This document shows positions 22,601-34,740 of a stretch of 64,000 bases of DNA, piece by piece; position 1 is the first letter of the stretch, and every line of letters starts with the position of its first letter. The notes beneath the pieces are model-generated. The model saw only the letters and a program-made list of their open reading frames with translations. It ran no database searches and was not told the origin of the DNA. A program made the translations under genes and the position numbers. The DNA is from Hysterangium stoloniferum (lineage: Eukaryota > Basidiomycota > Agaricomycetes > Hysterangiales > Hysterangiaceae). The stretch lies in the NCBI GenBank assembly GCA_015178975.1, contig WHVD01000007.1, positions 806,001 through 870,000 on the forward strand. The letters run 5' to 3'.

Positions 22601-23130
22601 CTATCGTCCAAGTTATCATTACGGGAGGGATAAGGTTCATAGCGTGAAGTGTCCCCATCACTCTCACTTGGATCCTAGCTTTGTGGAATCATATATCGGA
22701 GCCGCAGACTTTGATTTCCACACTTTGCCGCTCGGAGCCTTTTGCTTTCCATACGGGCTTTACACGTGTTAGTTGATGCACATTGCTGTACTTAGAAGGA
22801 CGGTGTAATAATAGTAGCATGTAATTAGTTTCCACTGAATATAGATTACGCGCACAATTTGTTAATGAAGAGCTGTGGCATTCCCAATAAGCACGCATAT
22901 TCACGATGGACGCCAATTAACCTAAGTAAAGAATTATCGGAATTGGAATTCCGAAAGAATTGAACACGAAGGGCATATGTTACTTATCCCCCTGGCATCC
23001 GAAAAAAAGGCGTCCGTAGTTTTTATACTTGTAGCATTCACAGGAACGAAGGTCACACTGCCAAGCTGAAGGTTGGGCCTTCATTTAGTGTCCCGGCGCT
23101 CGATGTAGATCGGCCATCAAGTGATTGTAA
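22601..23130 (+). other. Patchwork: unassigned, A flank and A exon 3 scraps
   Basis: 22601-22800 has no recognised content. 22800-22990 matches the distal family A 5' flank in plus orientation. 23040-23125 is a scrap of exon 3 in plus orientation (GGGACACT-like and GTCCCGGCGCTCGATG blocks). These pieces are joined directly to the minus-strand 3' spacer of A7, a sign of repeated rearrangement. Confidence 0.45.
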
Positions 23131-23475
23131 CGGGTATTTTTTTGCTGTTCTCCAATGACTTACTTTATGCTATCCCCACTAACTAACACATTGCTTTCTT
23201 TGACACCTTCGACTGGTATTCTATTTGAGGTGATTCTGTTGATATATAGGATTTGATTATAGCCACTACCACGGGCGAATAATATATGCAACGTGTATAT
23301 AGCATCACCGGGAAGCTGCCAAGTACACAAAGGCGGAAAAGGGTGACTATATGCGCTCTTTAAATGCCTCAAACTATGTCGCTTTACATGAATTAGAAAT
23401 ATTTCCAAAACGCGAGAGTAATATTACTATCCCTCCTCTTGGTTCGGATAATGTGTCAGTGTTGTCCAACAGAAA
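23131..23475 (-). other. 3' spacer of A7
   Basis: This is conserved family A 3' spacer in minus orientation (TGTTCTCCAATGAC, CTATATGCGCTC, AACTATGTCGC). It probably includes the 3' UTR. Confidence 0.5.
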
Positions 23476-25412
23476 TTATGAAATATCGGACGGAATGGAT
23501 GGTGCAATAGAAGTGGCAGACCAGCCATGGTCCTCCAACACTGATCTGGAGTTTGAATTAGATGTTACGCACACACCGGTGAAAGGTGTGGCGATGACAC
23601 AAAGGAAGGACTGAGCCGCGAGGGTTAATGTTTCAAGCCAGGAAACGAGGTATTTATTGTTGAGTGAGCCACGCATTGTGTCACAATGTGGGATAAGACG
23701 AGGGAGAATGGCAATTATATCCAGGTTTCGCACTGCGCTACACGCGGATTCGATGTCGGAAGATGCAGCGATCAGGTTCAGAGTGACCTCAATTAGTTTG
23801 TCTCCTGACCGGAGGAGGTACGCATTTGGACTTGGGTGTGTCAGAATCAGACTGGTATGATATTTTCAAGGGCGGATATTAGATGATGCTGGAAGGTAAA
23901 CCACTCTCAACATACCGTAGGAGGGGCTCAATGAGTGAATGGACCACATTCAGTTGTTTGATGTGATGCGTGTGAAGCGTGCTGTTTCCGAAGAAGGTTT
24001 GCAGATCCGAGATACCATACAACAATGAATACTTTGTGTCCATATCCATAATAAGAGTCAAGGACGCTATATAGTGGGCGATGTCAGCCACTATAACCTT
24101 TAATACATCTCCAGCAATATTTAGAAACCAGGGATCCTGGTGCATGCAGCACACTAGAAGCGGTATAGGAGTGGCATACAAGGAAAATCGGTGTGAGTAA
24201 TTGTGTCTGTTGTGGTTTTGGTGGGCAGAATGAAATGATGTGATGTTGCGACGCACGGTTGTAACCAGAATTCAATGCAACCTCTGATTGCAGTGAGCTC
24301 ATCTACAGACAATTGACGCACGTGGCAGATGTTTTGCACGATATCCACAAGTTCGTCGAAGAGGAAGGGATATTGATGGCATGACAAATATCGTGCGATG
24401 TGTAGAATGAATGTCGACGCAACCTCATCCACGTTGGTGTGTAACGGTGATTTTATGACAGCATTGTAAAGCGATGACGTAGTTCCCGTTGATGGCTGAT
24501 CTCTATCGTTCCATCGAGCGCCGGGACACCAGTAGAATGTCGTACCCAACGATGCCAGAAGATTGGCAGTGTGTCCTCCGCTCCTCCGCTGTATAACACT
24601 TGAATCCCAGAACTGCTGTAAGACCACCCCCGCCCGTTCTCGAATTCGACGCGGGTAAGTGGGTCTAGAAAGACGTGAGTTTTTTGGATGTATTCAATGA
24701 TTGGCGCTAACGTATCCCCACCTCATTAAGTCCATGGTCTCCTGAATTACTATTCCGAGTCTTGGAGGAGTGAGATGCTTGCGTATTAACTTTTTAGAGG
24801 CCTTGTCGTGTCCGTACACCATTCGCTTGTATATCATCAACTTTGCCATCAGTGCAGCTGTCTTTGCGTTGTGAAGCACAGTCCTCCCAACCGTTTCCAA
24901 ACCGACTCCACAGTAATACCCGGGGCTAATTTCCAGACTCGATGATGAGCTATCCGGCGATGAGCCAACTCCCCAGTCAATGGCACGCCTACGATATGGG
25001 ATGATTTTGGATGTGGCGTTGGGAGAGCTCTCTCGAATCTGAATATTATTTGGTGCGTCATGACAATTTCTCTCTCCTTGGAACTGAAAACATTCGGTCT
25101 GTGAACACTCTCCTTAAAAATGGTTTTTAGTTTGCGCACCGATTCCTCCACACCAACTTCCACGTCTTCTTCCGACAGTTCTATGTGCTGATCGTCATCA
25201 TGTGCTCGGTAACATAAACCATGTCCATGTTCGAGACAGCTACATCGCTTTCGAAGCTTCATCCGGGATATTTCCCTCTTTCCCGTGTCATCAATCTCCT
25301 GTCGCTCCATCCTCAATACAGCCGGGGAAACCAAGGGTTGTAGCCAGTCAACCTCTTGGAGGAGGGATCGGACATCCTGCCCACTGGGAGCTATCTCGTT
25401 GGACGTTGACAT
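23476..25412 (-). pseudogene. Family A copy A7, nearly intact
   Basis: The ATG at 25412 opens exon 1 (MSTSNEIAPSG, LLQEVDWLQPLVSPAVLRM). Exon 2 (QGERNCHDAPNN, IDWGVGSS, GLETVGRTVLH) and exon 3 (SGGHTANLLASLG to CIEFW) are open in the A2 model. Intron 4 (23915-23852, 64 bp) and exon 5 (23851-23476, 376 nt, ending DIS) match the A9 end exactly. The defect is at intron 3: GTACAA is GTTACA and the acceptor TATACAG is TATACCG, so no phase-correct junction is seen. Possibly a functional gene if another acceptor is used. Confidence 0.6.
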
Positions 25413-26109
25413 TGGTGGGTAGAAGTGGTACTCGTACAGAGAGGGAATGCTGCGCTTTTGAAGTTAGCCCGAGAGTCAATTTCCAGGCATAGCATTGTGG
25501 CCGTGCTCCTCAAGATACACACCGTTCAATCCTTTCTTTGTAACCAACTTGAAGTCCCACTTATACTGCTTGAATAATGCAGCCAGAATATTCTGAAGTT
25601 ACCTTACCATCTATACACATATTCCTTCCACCTCATCAGATCATCTCCCGCAGAAAACACACATGGCAGCTGAGAATAAATTGACGGGCCGTCACCGCAC
25701 ATTGTGCTACCTTCCGAGTTCCTTAGTGCCAGATTTCAGGGCAATCCAGCTTTCCCGTCAGAAGTGACATCTCCACGAATAGAATATGTCAGTGCAGTGG
25801 GCGCTATCCATGGCAGTGCTTATTAGGTACAGCCCCAGGCGCTCTCGACTCTGGCTATATCTAACGGAACTCCGCGCATCGTGTTCAATTCTTTCATAAT
25901 GGCAACGAGGAATCCATTCCAACAAGTCATTTCTGATTCTAATGGGCGTCAACCCTGACTATCCGTCTTTGTGCGGGCTCCGTCAGGCGTTTATCAACAA
26001 ATTGTGCGTGTAATCAATATTCAGTGGCTATTAATTACACGCTAGTCTTATCATTACCCTGACCTTCTCAGTAAACTAATTCGCCCCAGGCTCACCTCAT
26101 TTATCAAGC
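25413..26109 (-). promoter_or_regulatory. 5' flank of A7
   Basis: This is conserved family A upstream sequence in minus orientation, out to the CTCACCTCATTTATC block near 26100. It is closest to the A5 flank (10430-11098), also without a clear TATAAAG. Confidence 0.5.
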
Positions 26110-26400
26110 ACTTTGAGAGGTCGCGACGCATGGTTGTATCTAGATTTCAATGCAGCCTCTGATCACAGTGAGCTCCACTGCAGGTAGTTGACGCACGTGG
26201 CAGATGTTTTCTACAATACCCGCAAGGTCGCGGAGGAGGAAGGGAGGCTGAGTACCTGAGGATGATAAATATCCCGCAATTTGTAGAATAAATGTCGACG
26301 CAACCTCATGCACGTTGGTGTGTAGCGGTGATTTTATGACAGCATTGTAAAGCGGTGACCTAATTGCAGTTTATGCCCGATCTGTATCTTCCCATTGAGC
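26110..26400 (-). pseudogene. Family A exon 3 fragment
   Basis: The minus strand matches exon 3 from the DRYRS/ITSLYNAVIKSPLH region to CIEI (family residues about 270-365). The neighbouring exons are missing. It joins the distal A7 flank on the left and unassigned sequence on the right. Confidence 0.5.
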
Positions 26401-26604
26401 GCATCTGTCAAGGGTGATAGGGAAGAGTCCGACGACATACATTGCCATCGCCGATGTTGTGGCATCACCCTTAATGTATAAAAAATGGCTTTCGTTCTAC
26501 AACTGCAAATGTTGCTAAGATGTGGATTTCGAGCCGAAAGGGATGCATAGGAGATATATCACGCATCTGAATTGTGTGTGAGAGAGCGGCATGAATTTAC
26601 TTGA
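26401..26604. other. Unassigned spacer
   Basis: No gene or known repeat copy recognised. Confidence 0.35.
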
Positions 26605-27080
26605 TCATAAATATAGTCGATTTTTTATCGGATGATGACCCGCACAACGCTGGTGGTTCTCCAGCGAGGAATCCGAACAACGACCCCAAAGATACAGAAT
26701 ATCGAATATCTTGAACGAGGCGACGTTGCTCATTGACCAAGCCTCCCTTTTATCCAAAATGACACTCTTTGACCACCTGGCTAGCGCAAAGTAGGAAAAG
26801 TTCTTCCATTGTCCTAATAAATAGGTTTCTTGGCGTCCGCGCCTCTTTCGACATCTTTCACCGACAATTGTACGATCTCCATGTTGGCACTCACTATATC
26901 CGCCTTTGTAATACAAAACAGTCACACGCCGGCGGAGAAACGTAGGAAGACTTTCTTCCTCCATTGTGTGGTGATCGGTCGATTTATCCCTTTCGTATGT
27001 CCTTCCAGATATAATAATATCAGGTGAAGGCACACAAGGTCGACTCCCTCGGCTACAAGACCACCAGCCACTCATTAATG
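26605..27080 (-). pseudogene. Family B fragment B4, upstream part
   Basis: A 156-aa frame is open on the minus strand, but comparison with B3, B6 and B8 shows the conserved pieces lie in another frame (the GGCGTCCGCGCCTC and GACCACCAGCCACTC blocks match the upstream part of family B). The open frame may therefore be accidental. The downstream part of B is absent here. Confidence 0.35.
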
Positions 27081-27164
27081 TTTATAGAAGTACATCAAAA
27101 ATCGAGTCAAGCACATCAAGTCAGATCCCGAGATGTCAAGTTCTCAACTCACAAATACGACTCT

Positions 27165-27760
27165 ATCGCCGTGAAGCTATTAGCCAGCTTTTAGATAGAC
27201 TGGAATATCTGCTGGATAAATAATATTACCTTGTGACATTGGACTAGATTTAAGAAAATTATAAAACTGTAAGCTGCAAGACTTAGGACTTGCACTTACC
27301 AACGAAACTCTTGTGCATCGTCAAACTCTGGATCAACGGATGTAAGCCTCCACTAATAGACGGATCATCAATGGCACAAACGTTTGCACACACGGGGGTG
27401 ATGCTCAATTCCAGTCGAGATACTCCGGGCAAGCCGGCATGGGTGCCGTGTCTTTCTATGAAGTAGCCAAAACGAATGCGCTGGTGAACTCTAAGTATTG
27501 CATGGACGGATCGGGAAAGGATAATGGGGATGAAAATACTGCAGCGAGAAGCATGATATAACTTTGAGAAGAAAATTCTGGTAATATGGTCATGAGGCTT
27601 CAGACCCTCCCATTAAGTATGCTGTTGGAAAGAGAGCCCACATAGTGGTTCTAGCCCAGGAGACACCACCAGATGTCCCCTTAGAAGTTCATTCCGACTG
27701 AGAGTACTCATTGATTCCGAACCCAAGAAACTGAAAAGGAAAAACACAACGTGATATTCA
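27165..27760. repeat. Repeated module C, second copy
   Basis: Similar to 9547-10185 over most of its length. It sits upstream of A8. No coding frame supported. Confidence 0.5.
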
Positions 27761-28269
27761 GGTGTGACCCCAATTAGCATAATTAAGGAATTATTAAAAT
27801 GGGTTCCTCGTTGGAATGGCTGAAACGAGGCGCCTGAGGCTGTACCTGATAAGCACTGCCATGGATAGCATCTCCTCCATTGACATATTCTATCCATTGA
27901 TATGTAACGTCTGAAATGATGGAAAAGCTGGATTGGCCTGAAGTCCAGCGCTCAAGAACTGAGAAGTTACCACATGATGCGTTGACAGCTTGTCAATGAA
28001 TTCCCAGCTGCCACATGTGTTGTCTGCAGTATGCGATCTAATGAAGTTCAGGAATATCGGTAAAAAGTATTAAAGTAACTTGAGAGTATCCTGGGTGTAT
28101 TTTTGGAAAAGGACGAGTGGGCCTTCAAGTCATTTAATAGGAAACGATGGACCAGTGGGTATCCTGTAGGCGTACAGCCTCAAAGCTATGGCTGAACTTT
28201 GAATCTCCGGCTAACTGCACCTTAAAAGGGCAGCATTCCCTTCCGGGATGAGCATGACTCCTATCATCA
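27761..28269 (+). promoter_or_regulatory. 5' flank of A8
   Basis: Conserved family A upstream sequence, with the CACTGCCATGGATAGCA block and start-proximal AAAAGGGCAGCATTCCC. The region of the A2 TATA box reads ATCCTGTAGGCGTAC here. Confidence 0.5.
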
Positions 28270-30174
28270 ATGTCAACTTCCAACGAGATAACTCTGAACA
28301 GGCAACAGATCATACCACTCCTACAAGGGGTTGAGTGGCTACAACCCTTGGTTTCACCGGCTGTATTGAGGGCAGAACGACAGGATATCAATGAAAGGAG
28401 AATGAGGGAAATATTCCAGATGAAACTTCGAGAACGATGGAGGTGTCTGGAACATGGGCAAGGTCTATGTTACCGAGCACCTGAAGACGACGAGCACATA
28501 CTACTGTCTGAAGAAGACGTGGAAGTTTGGGTGGAAGAATGGGTGTGCAAAATGAAATATATTTCTTACATACACTCTTAACAAACCTCATGCTTTCAGT
28601 GCCAAGGAGAGAGAAATTGCCATGACCCCCCGACAATTATCAAGATGCGAGGGGGGTCCACCAACACGACATCAAATCTCGGTGCATATCAGAGCCATAA
28701 TCTCGACTGGGGAGGGGGCTCACTTCCTTAAAGCTCATCTTCAAGTATTAAAGTTGCTCCATGATATTTCTTAGGAGTCGTTTTGGAAAGGATTGGAATG
28801 AAAGTGCTGCTCAACGCAAAGAAGGTTTCGCTGATGGCAAAGTTGACGCTATACAAGCGAATGGCGCGTGGATACGGAGACGACAAGGGCTTTAACAAGC
28901 TTCTACAAACGTATATTACGCTGCAAAGACTGGGAATAGTCATTCAAGAGAGTATTGATTTGATGAGGTAGGCCACAACATGGCAATCATTAAACACCGG
29001 ACGTACTTAGTCAATGTTTGTAGACCCATATACCCACTCCGAATTCGACAACAGGCATCAGTGGTATTAGGGGTGTTTTATAGTTCAAGTGTTATACAGC
29101 GGAGGAAGGGAGGACACACTGACAAGCTTATAGCATCTTTGGGTTCGGCTTTCCTCTGGCGTCCCGGCGCTCGATCGTCAGATGTAGATCGGCGATCAAC
29201 TGCAATTACGTCTTCACTTTACAATGCTGTGATCAAATCACCGCTACACACGAACGTGAATGTGGTTGCGTCGAAATTTATTCTTCAAATCGCCGGATAT
29301 TTGACATCCCCCTGCAATCCACCTCCCTTCCTCCTTAAGCACCTTGGGGTTATCGTGGACATGACTTGTCACGTGCGTCAACTGTCTGTAGTGGAGCTCA
29401 CTGCGAGCAGAGGCTTCATTGAATTCTGGGTACAACCGTACGTCCCAACATCACATCCTTTTGTCCTGCTCACCAAAACCACAACAGACAAAATTACTCA
29501 CACCGACTTTCCTTCTATGAATCTCCTATACAGCTTCTCGTGTGCTGCATCCACCAAGATACCTGGTTTCTAAATATTGCTGGTGATGTATTGAAAGTTG
29601 TAGTGGACGACATAAACCTAGATATAGCGTCCTTGACATTTCACATCGATGAGAACACGTCACATTCACTGTGGCGCGATATATTTTCCCTGGAAACCTT
29701 TTTCGATGACAGCACACTCCTCCTGGATCATATCAACCAGCTGAATGTGGTTTCCTCGCTCAATGAGCCCCTCCTAAGGTGTGTTGATATTGTTTTACCT
29801 TCCAGCATCATCTCATATCCTCCCCATCACAATATCCTACCAGTCTGATTCTGACACACATGTTTCCAAATTCGTGGTTCATGTGGTTAGGGAAACGACT
29901 AATTGAGGTCACCCTGAAGCTGATAGCTGCGTCTTACGACATCAATTCCGCGTGTACCACAGTGTGCAACCTCAATATCATCCCCATTCTCGCCCGTCTT
30001 CTTCTACTTTGTGACGCAATGCGCGGCTCAATCACAGATCAAAACCTCGGTGCTTCCCTTGAACGAGTAACTGTCGCGGCTCATTCCTTCCTTTGTATCA
30101 TCGTCACACCTTTCACCGGTCTGTGCGTACCATCCCATCCAACATCCATATTAGTGTTGGAGGACCATGACTAG
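28270..30174 (+). pseudogene. Family A copy A8, two stops in exon 2
   Basis: Exon 1 (28270 to the EEW before 28552) is intact, and the intron 1 acceptor is TTTCAG at 28599. Exon 2 has TAA at 28729-28731 and TGA at 28762-28764. Exon 3 is open (RRKGGHTDKLIASLG to FIEFW) with the GTACAA donor; exon 4 starts LLVCCIHQDTWF; intron 4 has a GTGTGT donor; exon 5 ends ILVLEDHD at 30174. The 3' half (from about 29270) is almost identical to A14 at 57619-58526. Confidence 0.7.
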
Positions 30175-30480
30175 CGTGCTCATGCCCTTGTTCCATCTAC
30201 TCCGCACGCATAATGTCCCTTGGATAGTACTATTACTCTTTCCCTCACTCTCCTTGTGGCGATATCTCTCATAATAAAGCTACATACAGTGCATATAGTC
30301 ACTTTTGACCGCCTTTGTGTGCCTGGAAGCTTCTCGTTGATGCTATACGCACGTTGATATCACTCAGAAGTTTCACAGAAAGCAGCGTATCAGTTAGTTG
30401 GGATAGCATGAATCCAGTCATTGAATACCAGAAAGCAACACCCGCAGCTCACTAATCCATGCCGAGCGGTCAGATTCACG
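30175..30480 (+). other. 3' flank of A8
   Basis: Conserved family A 3' spacer (CATATAGTCACTTTTGACC, CAGCGTATCAGTTAGTTG). No gene. Confidence 0.5.
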
Positions 30481-31118
30481 TAATCGTCAAAACCTATGTT
30501 CAATCTCCTGATTGGCTATCGTGGGGGACAACCTCTGGAATGCAAGGAGGAGCCTTTAAAACGTTCAGCGACTGCGTTGGGCGCATTGTATTAAGTATTT
30601 CTCTCCATTCGAAACCTCCCCTCGATGCTGGAGCGCCTCGCTCCCATGGGATCAAATTTGAGGACAAGGACAAGGCCACTATTGCAAAAATGGTCAACCC
30701 GCATCCAAAGGCACTTCTGAGAGCGCTATAAGGTATGACTGATGCGTAGCGATAATGGAGACGTGCGAGGAAGCCAGAGGCCATGACCACTTGATAGCAA
30801 ACTGGTCTAAATTAGGTATAGGAAGCCTACCGGGCAACACACCTGTATATCCCCGATATTCTGTGACCGCTGCGTGAAGGAGGAAAATGAAGAGGAAGAA
30901 GTCCCAAGGACATGGGATGTCTTGAAGAAGACGACGCATCAGTAAATTGGTATTTGATTCGGGCCCCTCGCGGAAGGAAGGCTCCGTAATCTAGAATGCG
31001 CGCCTGGACATGGTGTAGCGTCTGGAACAGCCTGGAGCATCCCAGATAGCCGTTCTTCCTCCGAGCGCCTGAAACCATTGTAGTGATGAGTTCTCAATTC
31101 GAACAAGTCTTTCGCCAC
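30481..31118 (-). pseudogene. Family B copy B5
   Basis: Minus-strand pieces: LGCSRLFQTLHHVQARILDYG (split frames), LLQDIPCPWDFFLFIFL, FAIKWSWPLASSH and FGCGLTIFAIVALSLSSNL, all shared with other B copies. The upstream end is cut at about 31118 directly against the start-proximal flank of A9. Frame breaks prevent a single model. Confidence 0.5.
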
Positions 31119-31208
31119 AATGCGATACCTTGAAATTTATCCCCTTGATAACTGTAACTTAAAAGCGCAGCATCCCCTTCCGGTATCACAACCACCTCCT
31201 ACCCACCA
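31119..31208 (+). promoter_or_regulatory. Short 5' flank of A9
   Basis: Only the last 90 bp of the family A flank remain (from GCCACAATGCG to the ATG). The TATAAAG box and everything further upstream are replaced by the family B copy B5, so A9 either uses a different promoter or is silent. Confidence 0.5.
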
Positions 31209-33104
31209 ATGTCGAGTTCAAACGAGAGGACTCTGAGCAGCAACGATCTCGTACGGGCTGAAAGCCTCCTACAAGAAGTTCAGTGCCTACAACCCTTGGT
31301 GTCCCCAGCTGCATTGAGCGCAGAAGAACGGGAAGAGAGATTTGACGCGGTGAGAAGGGAAAGACTCCGGGTAAAGCTTCGAGACCGATGGAACTGTATC
31401 GAAGACGGGCATGGTGTGTGTTATCGAGGTCCCGAAGACGACGAGCATATACCACTGTCTGAAGAAGACGTGGAGGTTTGGGTTGAAGAATGGGTGCGCA
31501 AAATACAATAGCCTTTCGTGTACACTGTTGACAAAGTGGACGCTTTCAGTGCCTAGGAGAAGCACATTGTCGTGACCCACCGACTATTATTAAAACACGA
31601 AGTAGATCCACCAACACGACATCGAACATGAACCCATATTGCAATCATCATAAGATCGACTGGGGAGTGGTTTCACGGGCTGATAGCTCGTCTTCAATTC
31701 TTGATATTAGCCCCGGGTATTACCTAGGTGTTGGAATGGACAGGATTGGGATGGGCGTGCTTCACAGCGCACAGAGAGCTTCTCTGATGGCAAAGTTGAT
31801 GATATACAAGGGAATAGCCCGTGGATATGGATGCAACAAGGCCTTTAACAAGTGTCTCCTGAAGTATCTCACTCTGCCAAGACTGGGAATGGTGATTCAA
31901 GAGACCATCGATTTGATGAAGTACGGCGTCAACCATTGATTACTCAACATACTCACGTCTTTCTAGCCCCACCTATCCCCTTCGAATTAGACAACAGGCG
32001 TGGGTGGTCTTAGGGGAGTGGACGTCCTTACACCGTATATGGTATTCAAGTGGTATACAGCGGAGAAACGGAGTTCACACTGCTGAGCTTATGACAGATT
32101 TGGCTTGGGCCTTCCTCTGGTGTCACGGCGCTCGATGGTCAGATGTAGATCGGCAATCAACTTCAATTACGTCTTCCCTTTACATGGCTGTCATCAGATC
32201 ACCACTACACATCAACGTGGATGAGGCTGCGTCCACATTCATTGTAGAAATCGCCCAATATCATCAAACGTCTGCAGTGGATCTCGCTGCGATCAGGGTT
32301 TACATTGAATTCTGGTTAAAACCGTGCGTCGCGACCTCACATTATTGCATCCTGCCCACCAAAACCAGAACAGACAAAATCACTCATACAGAATTTCCTT
32401 GTTTGCATCTCCTATAAGGATTCTCGTGTTTTGCATCCACCAAGATTCCTGGTTTCGAAATATTGCTGGAGATGCATTGAAGCTTATTTTAGACGACGCA
32501 AGCCTCCATATAGCAACATTGACACTTCATATCGATGAGAAAACGTTATGCTCACTTTCGGACCGTATGGAGGACCTAGAAACCTTCTTCGACGACAGCA
32601 CGCTTCGCACGGATCATATCAACCAGCTGAATGTGGTTTCCTCGCTCATTGAACCCCTCCTAAGGTATGTTGACAATGTTTGACCTTCAAGCACAATCTC
32701 ATATCCGCCCATTCAAATATCCTACCAGTCTGATTATGACACACACGAGTGAAACCTTTTCTCTCCTGTTTTCAGGAAGGACAATAATCGAGGTCAGTTT
32801 GAAGCTGATAGCTGCATCTCCCGACATCGAATCCGCGTGTACCATAGTGCGCAGCCTCAATATAATCGACATTCTCGCTCGTCTTCTTCCACATTGTGGC
32901 CCAATGCATGGCCCAATCGACGGTCAATACTTCGGTGCCGACGTTGAACAATTTTACCTCGCGTCGTATTCCTTCCTTTGTGTCATCACCACACCTTCCA
33001 CCGGTGTGTGCGTAACGTCTCATTCAAGCTCCCGATCCGTGTTGGATAATAATGGATGGTCTGCCGATGCTCTTCTTCCATCCATTACGCACAATATATC
33101 ATAA
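31209..33104 (+). CDS. Family A gene A9, five exons, 544 aa, unknown function
   Basis: This is the second copy with a complete spliced frame. Exons: 31209-31493, 31550-31920, 31967-32323, 32419-32664, 32729-33104; introns of 56, 46, 95 and 64 bp, all GT-AG. Exon 1 has LLQEVQCLQPLVSPAAL and ends EEW; exon 2 starts CLGEAHCRDPP and has ISPGYYLGVGMDRIGMG; exon 5 ends PSITHNIS. Exon 3 lacks about 33 residues present in A2 (the HLGYIVEDISHVRQL region), in frame. Intron 3 uses GTGCGT and a weak TATAAG acceptor, in phase 2 rather than phase 0 as in A2. Its promoter flank is truncated. Function unknown. Confidence 0.68.
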
Positions 33105-33524
33105 TTTCCTCTTGGTAACACCGACACATTATCCACCCCGGAGGAAGGATACTACTATTAGTCTTCAGTTAACTCCCCTTTGGCAATATTTCTAATTTAT
33201 GTAAAGCTACATAGTTTGAGCAAATTAAAGAGCGCATGTAGTCACATTTTACTTTGTGTTCTTCGCAGCTTCTCGTTGATTCTATACATACATTGCATAT
33301 ATTGGTGGGCGTTAGTGGTGGCTAGAATCACATCCAATTTATCAATGAGAATCACTTCAAATAGAATACGACTCGGAGCTTTAAAAGAATGCAGCGTATC
33401 AGTTAGTTGAGATAGCAGGAAGCAAGTCATTGAAGAGCAGCAACCACCACCCGTAACCCACTAATCCATGCACAGTTATCTCGGTCCGATTCACCTAATT
33501 TTAAAATCTATGTTTAATCTCCTG
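33105..33524 (+). other. 3' flank of A9
   Basis: Conserved family A 3' spacer (GCTACATAGTTTGAGC, CAGCTTCTCGTTGATT, GTGGCTAGAATCAC). No gene. Confidence 0.5.
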
Positions 33525-34370
33525 ATTGGCTACCATGAGGCACAAGATCTGGAATAAAATGAAGGGGGTTTGAAAGGGTGTTGGGCGGATTCAATTAAGT
33601 ATTCCTCTCCATTCGAAACCTTGGCCCGATGATGGAGCGCCTCGCTCCCATGGGATCCGACTTGAGAAAAACGACCATCGCGAATATTGCAAAGAAGGTA
33701 AAACGAGCACCACAAAGCACGGTTGAGACCCATATAGTGTATAACTGATACTTAGCGATACAGGTGAAGATCGAGGAAGCCAGATTCCATGACCACTTGA
33801 TGGCAAACCGGTCTAAATTAGCAATAACACAGCTTTCGGGGTGACACCTGGTTATGACCGATATTATGTGACAGCGACTCGAATATCTTTGATCACAAGT
33901 GTAGTTGATGTTTTGTTAGACAATTATTGAAGGAGAAAAATGAAGAGGAAGAAGCACCAAGGACACGAGATGTCTTGAAGAAGACAAAGCATCAGTCAAG
34001 TGGTAATTGATCCAGGCGGCTCACGGAGAGAAGTCGTCTTAATCTAGAATGCGCGCGTGGACATGGTCCAGCGTGTGGAACAGCCTGGAGCAAGACAGCA
34101 GTTCTTCCTCCCACCGCTTCAAACCGTTGGAGCGATGAGTCTTCAATTGGATCAAGTCTTTTCTTATATTTCAACGGAACCTCTTTGAGCACCTGGCTGC
34201 CTTTGGACTCCTATTACCACAAACAATCAAGAGAGTGAGACATCTTGTCTGGGTGAACACGTTCCTGGGCTTCCGAGCATCTATTGCCATCTTTAACCGA
34301 CCATTGAACGATTTCTGGCGATTCTGAGTTCTCCTCATTATGTATCTAAGCATCGTAGGTCTCATCAGGT
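33525..34370 (-). pseudogene. Family B copy B6
   Basis: Minus-strand pieces in order: LRYIMRRTQNRQKSFNGRLK with LTLLIVCGNRSPKAARCSK (34365-34171), the alanine/arginine-rich frame 34192-33992, then IKWSWNLASSIFTCIAKYQL and FTFFAIFAMVVFLKSDPMG. Stops separate the pieces. The order matches B3 and B8. It is convergent with A9. An upstream exon-like segment lies at 34390-34740. Confidence 0.5.
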
Positions 34371-34389
34371 CAGTTACAAGCGACTATAA

Positions 34390-34740
34390 TCCCATTTAGA
34401 TCACCAGCCACTCTTTAAATGGCAATGATATAGATAGAAATCCGGGTCTGGCACGTCCAATGAGATACCCAGCTGTCAACTTATGAACTTGTATATATTA
34501 ATCTATGTAATTATGTACTAATACACACACACCAGCATGCTTCAAAACATTAAAATTTATCCACTGTACACAACATATTAACAAAACTAGGGCGATAAGA
34601 AAATGAAAATACAACGATAAGTGACGCAGGCAGGATATTACATATACCTTTGGCATCATGAACCTTGAAGGTCCAGGAAGGGAACCGAGGAGCACAACCT
34701 GACAACATTCAACCATATCGGGGTTTCCGTCACGATCCAT
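34390..34740 (-). repeat. Module D, likely upstream exon of family B
   Basis: This AT-rich segment is conserved with 36620-36960. On the minus strand it encodes DGNPDMVECCQVVLL then GPSRFMMPK followed by a consensus-like donor GTATATGT, so it may be an early exon of family B with a long intron behind it. In the second copy the frame around the same site is altered. Confidence 0.4.

Noticed and set aside
24849..25412. Single-exon 187-aa gene
   Set aside because: It reads through intron 1 of A7 into a wrong frame of exon 2; the spliced model keeps the conserved exon 2 protein.
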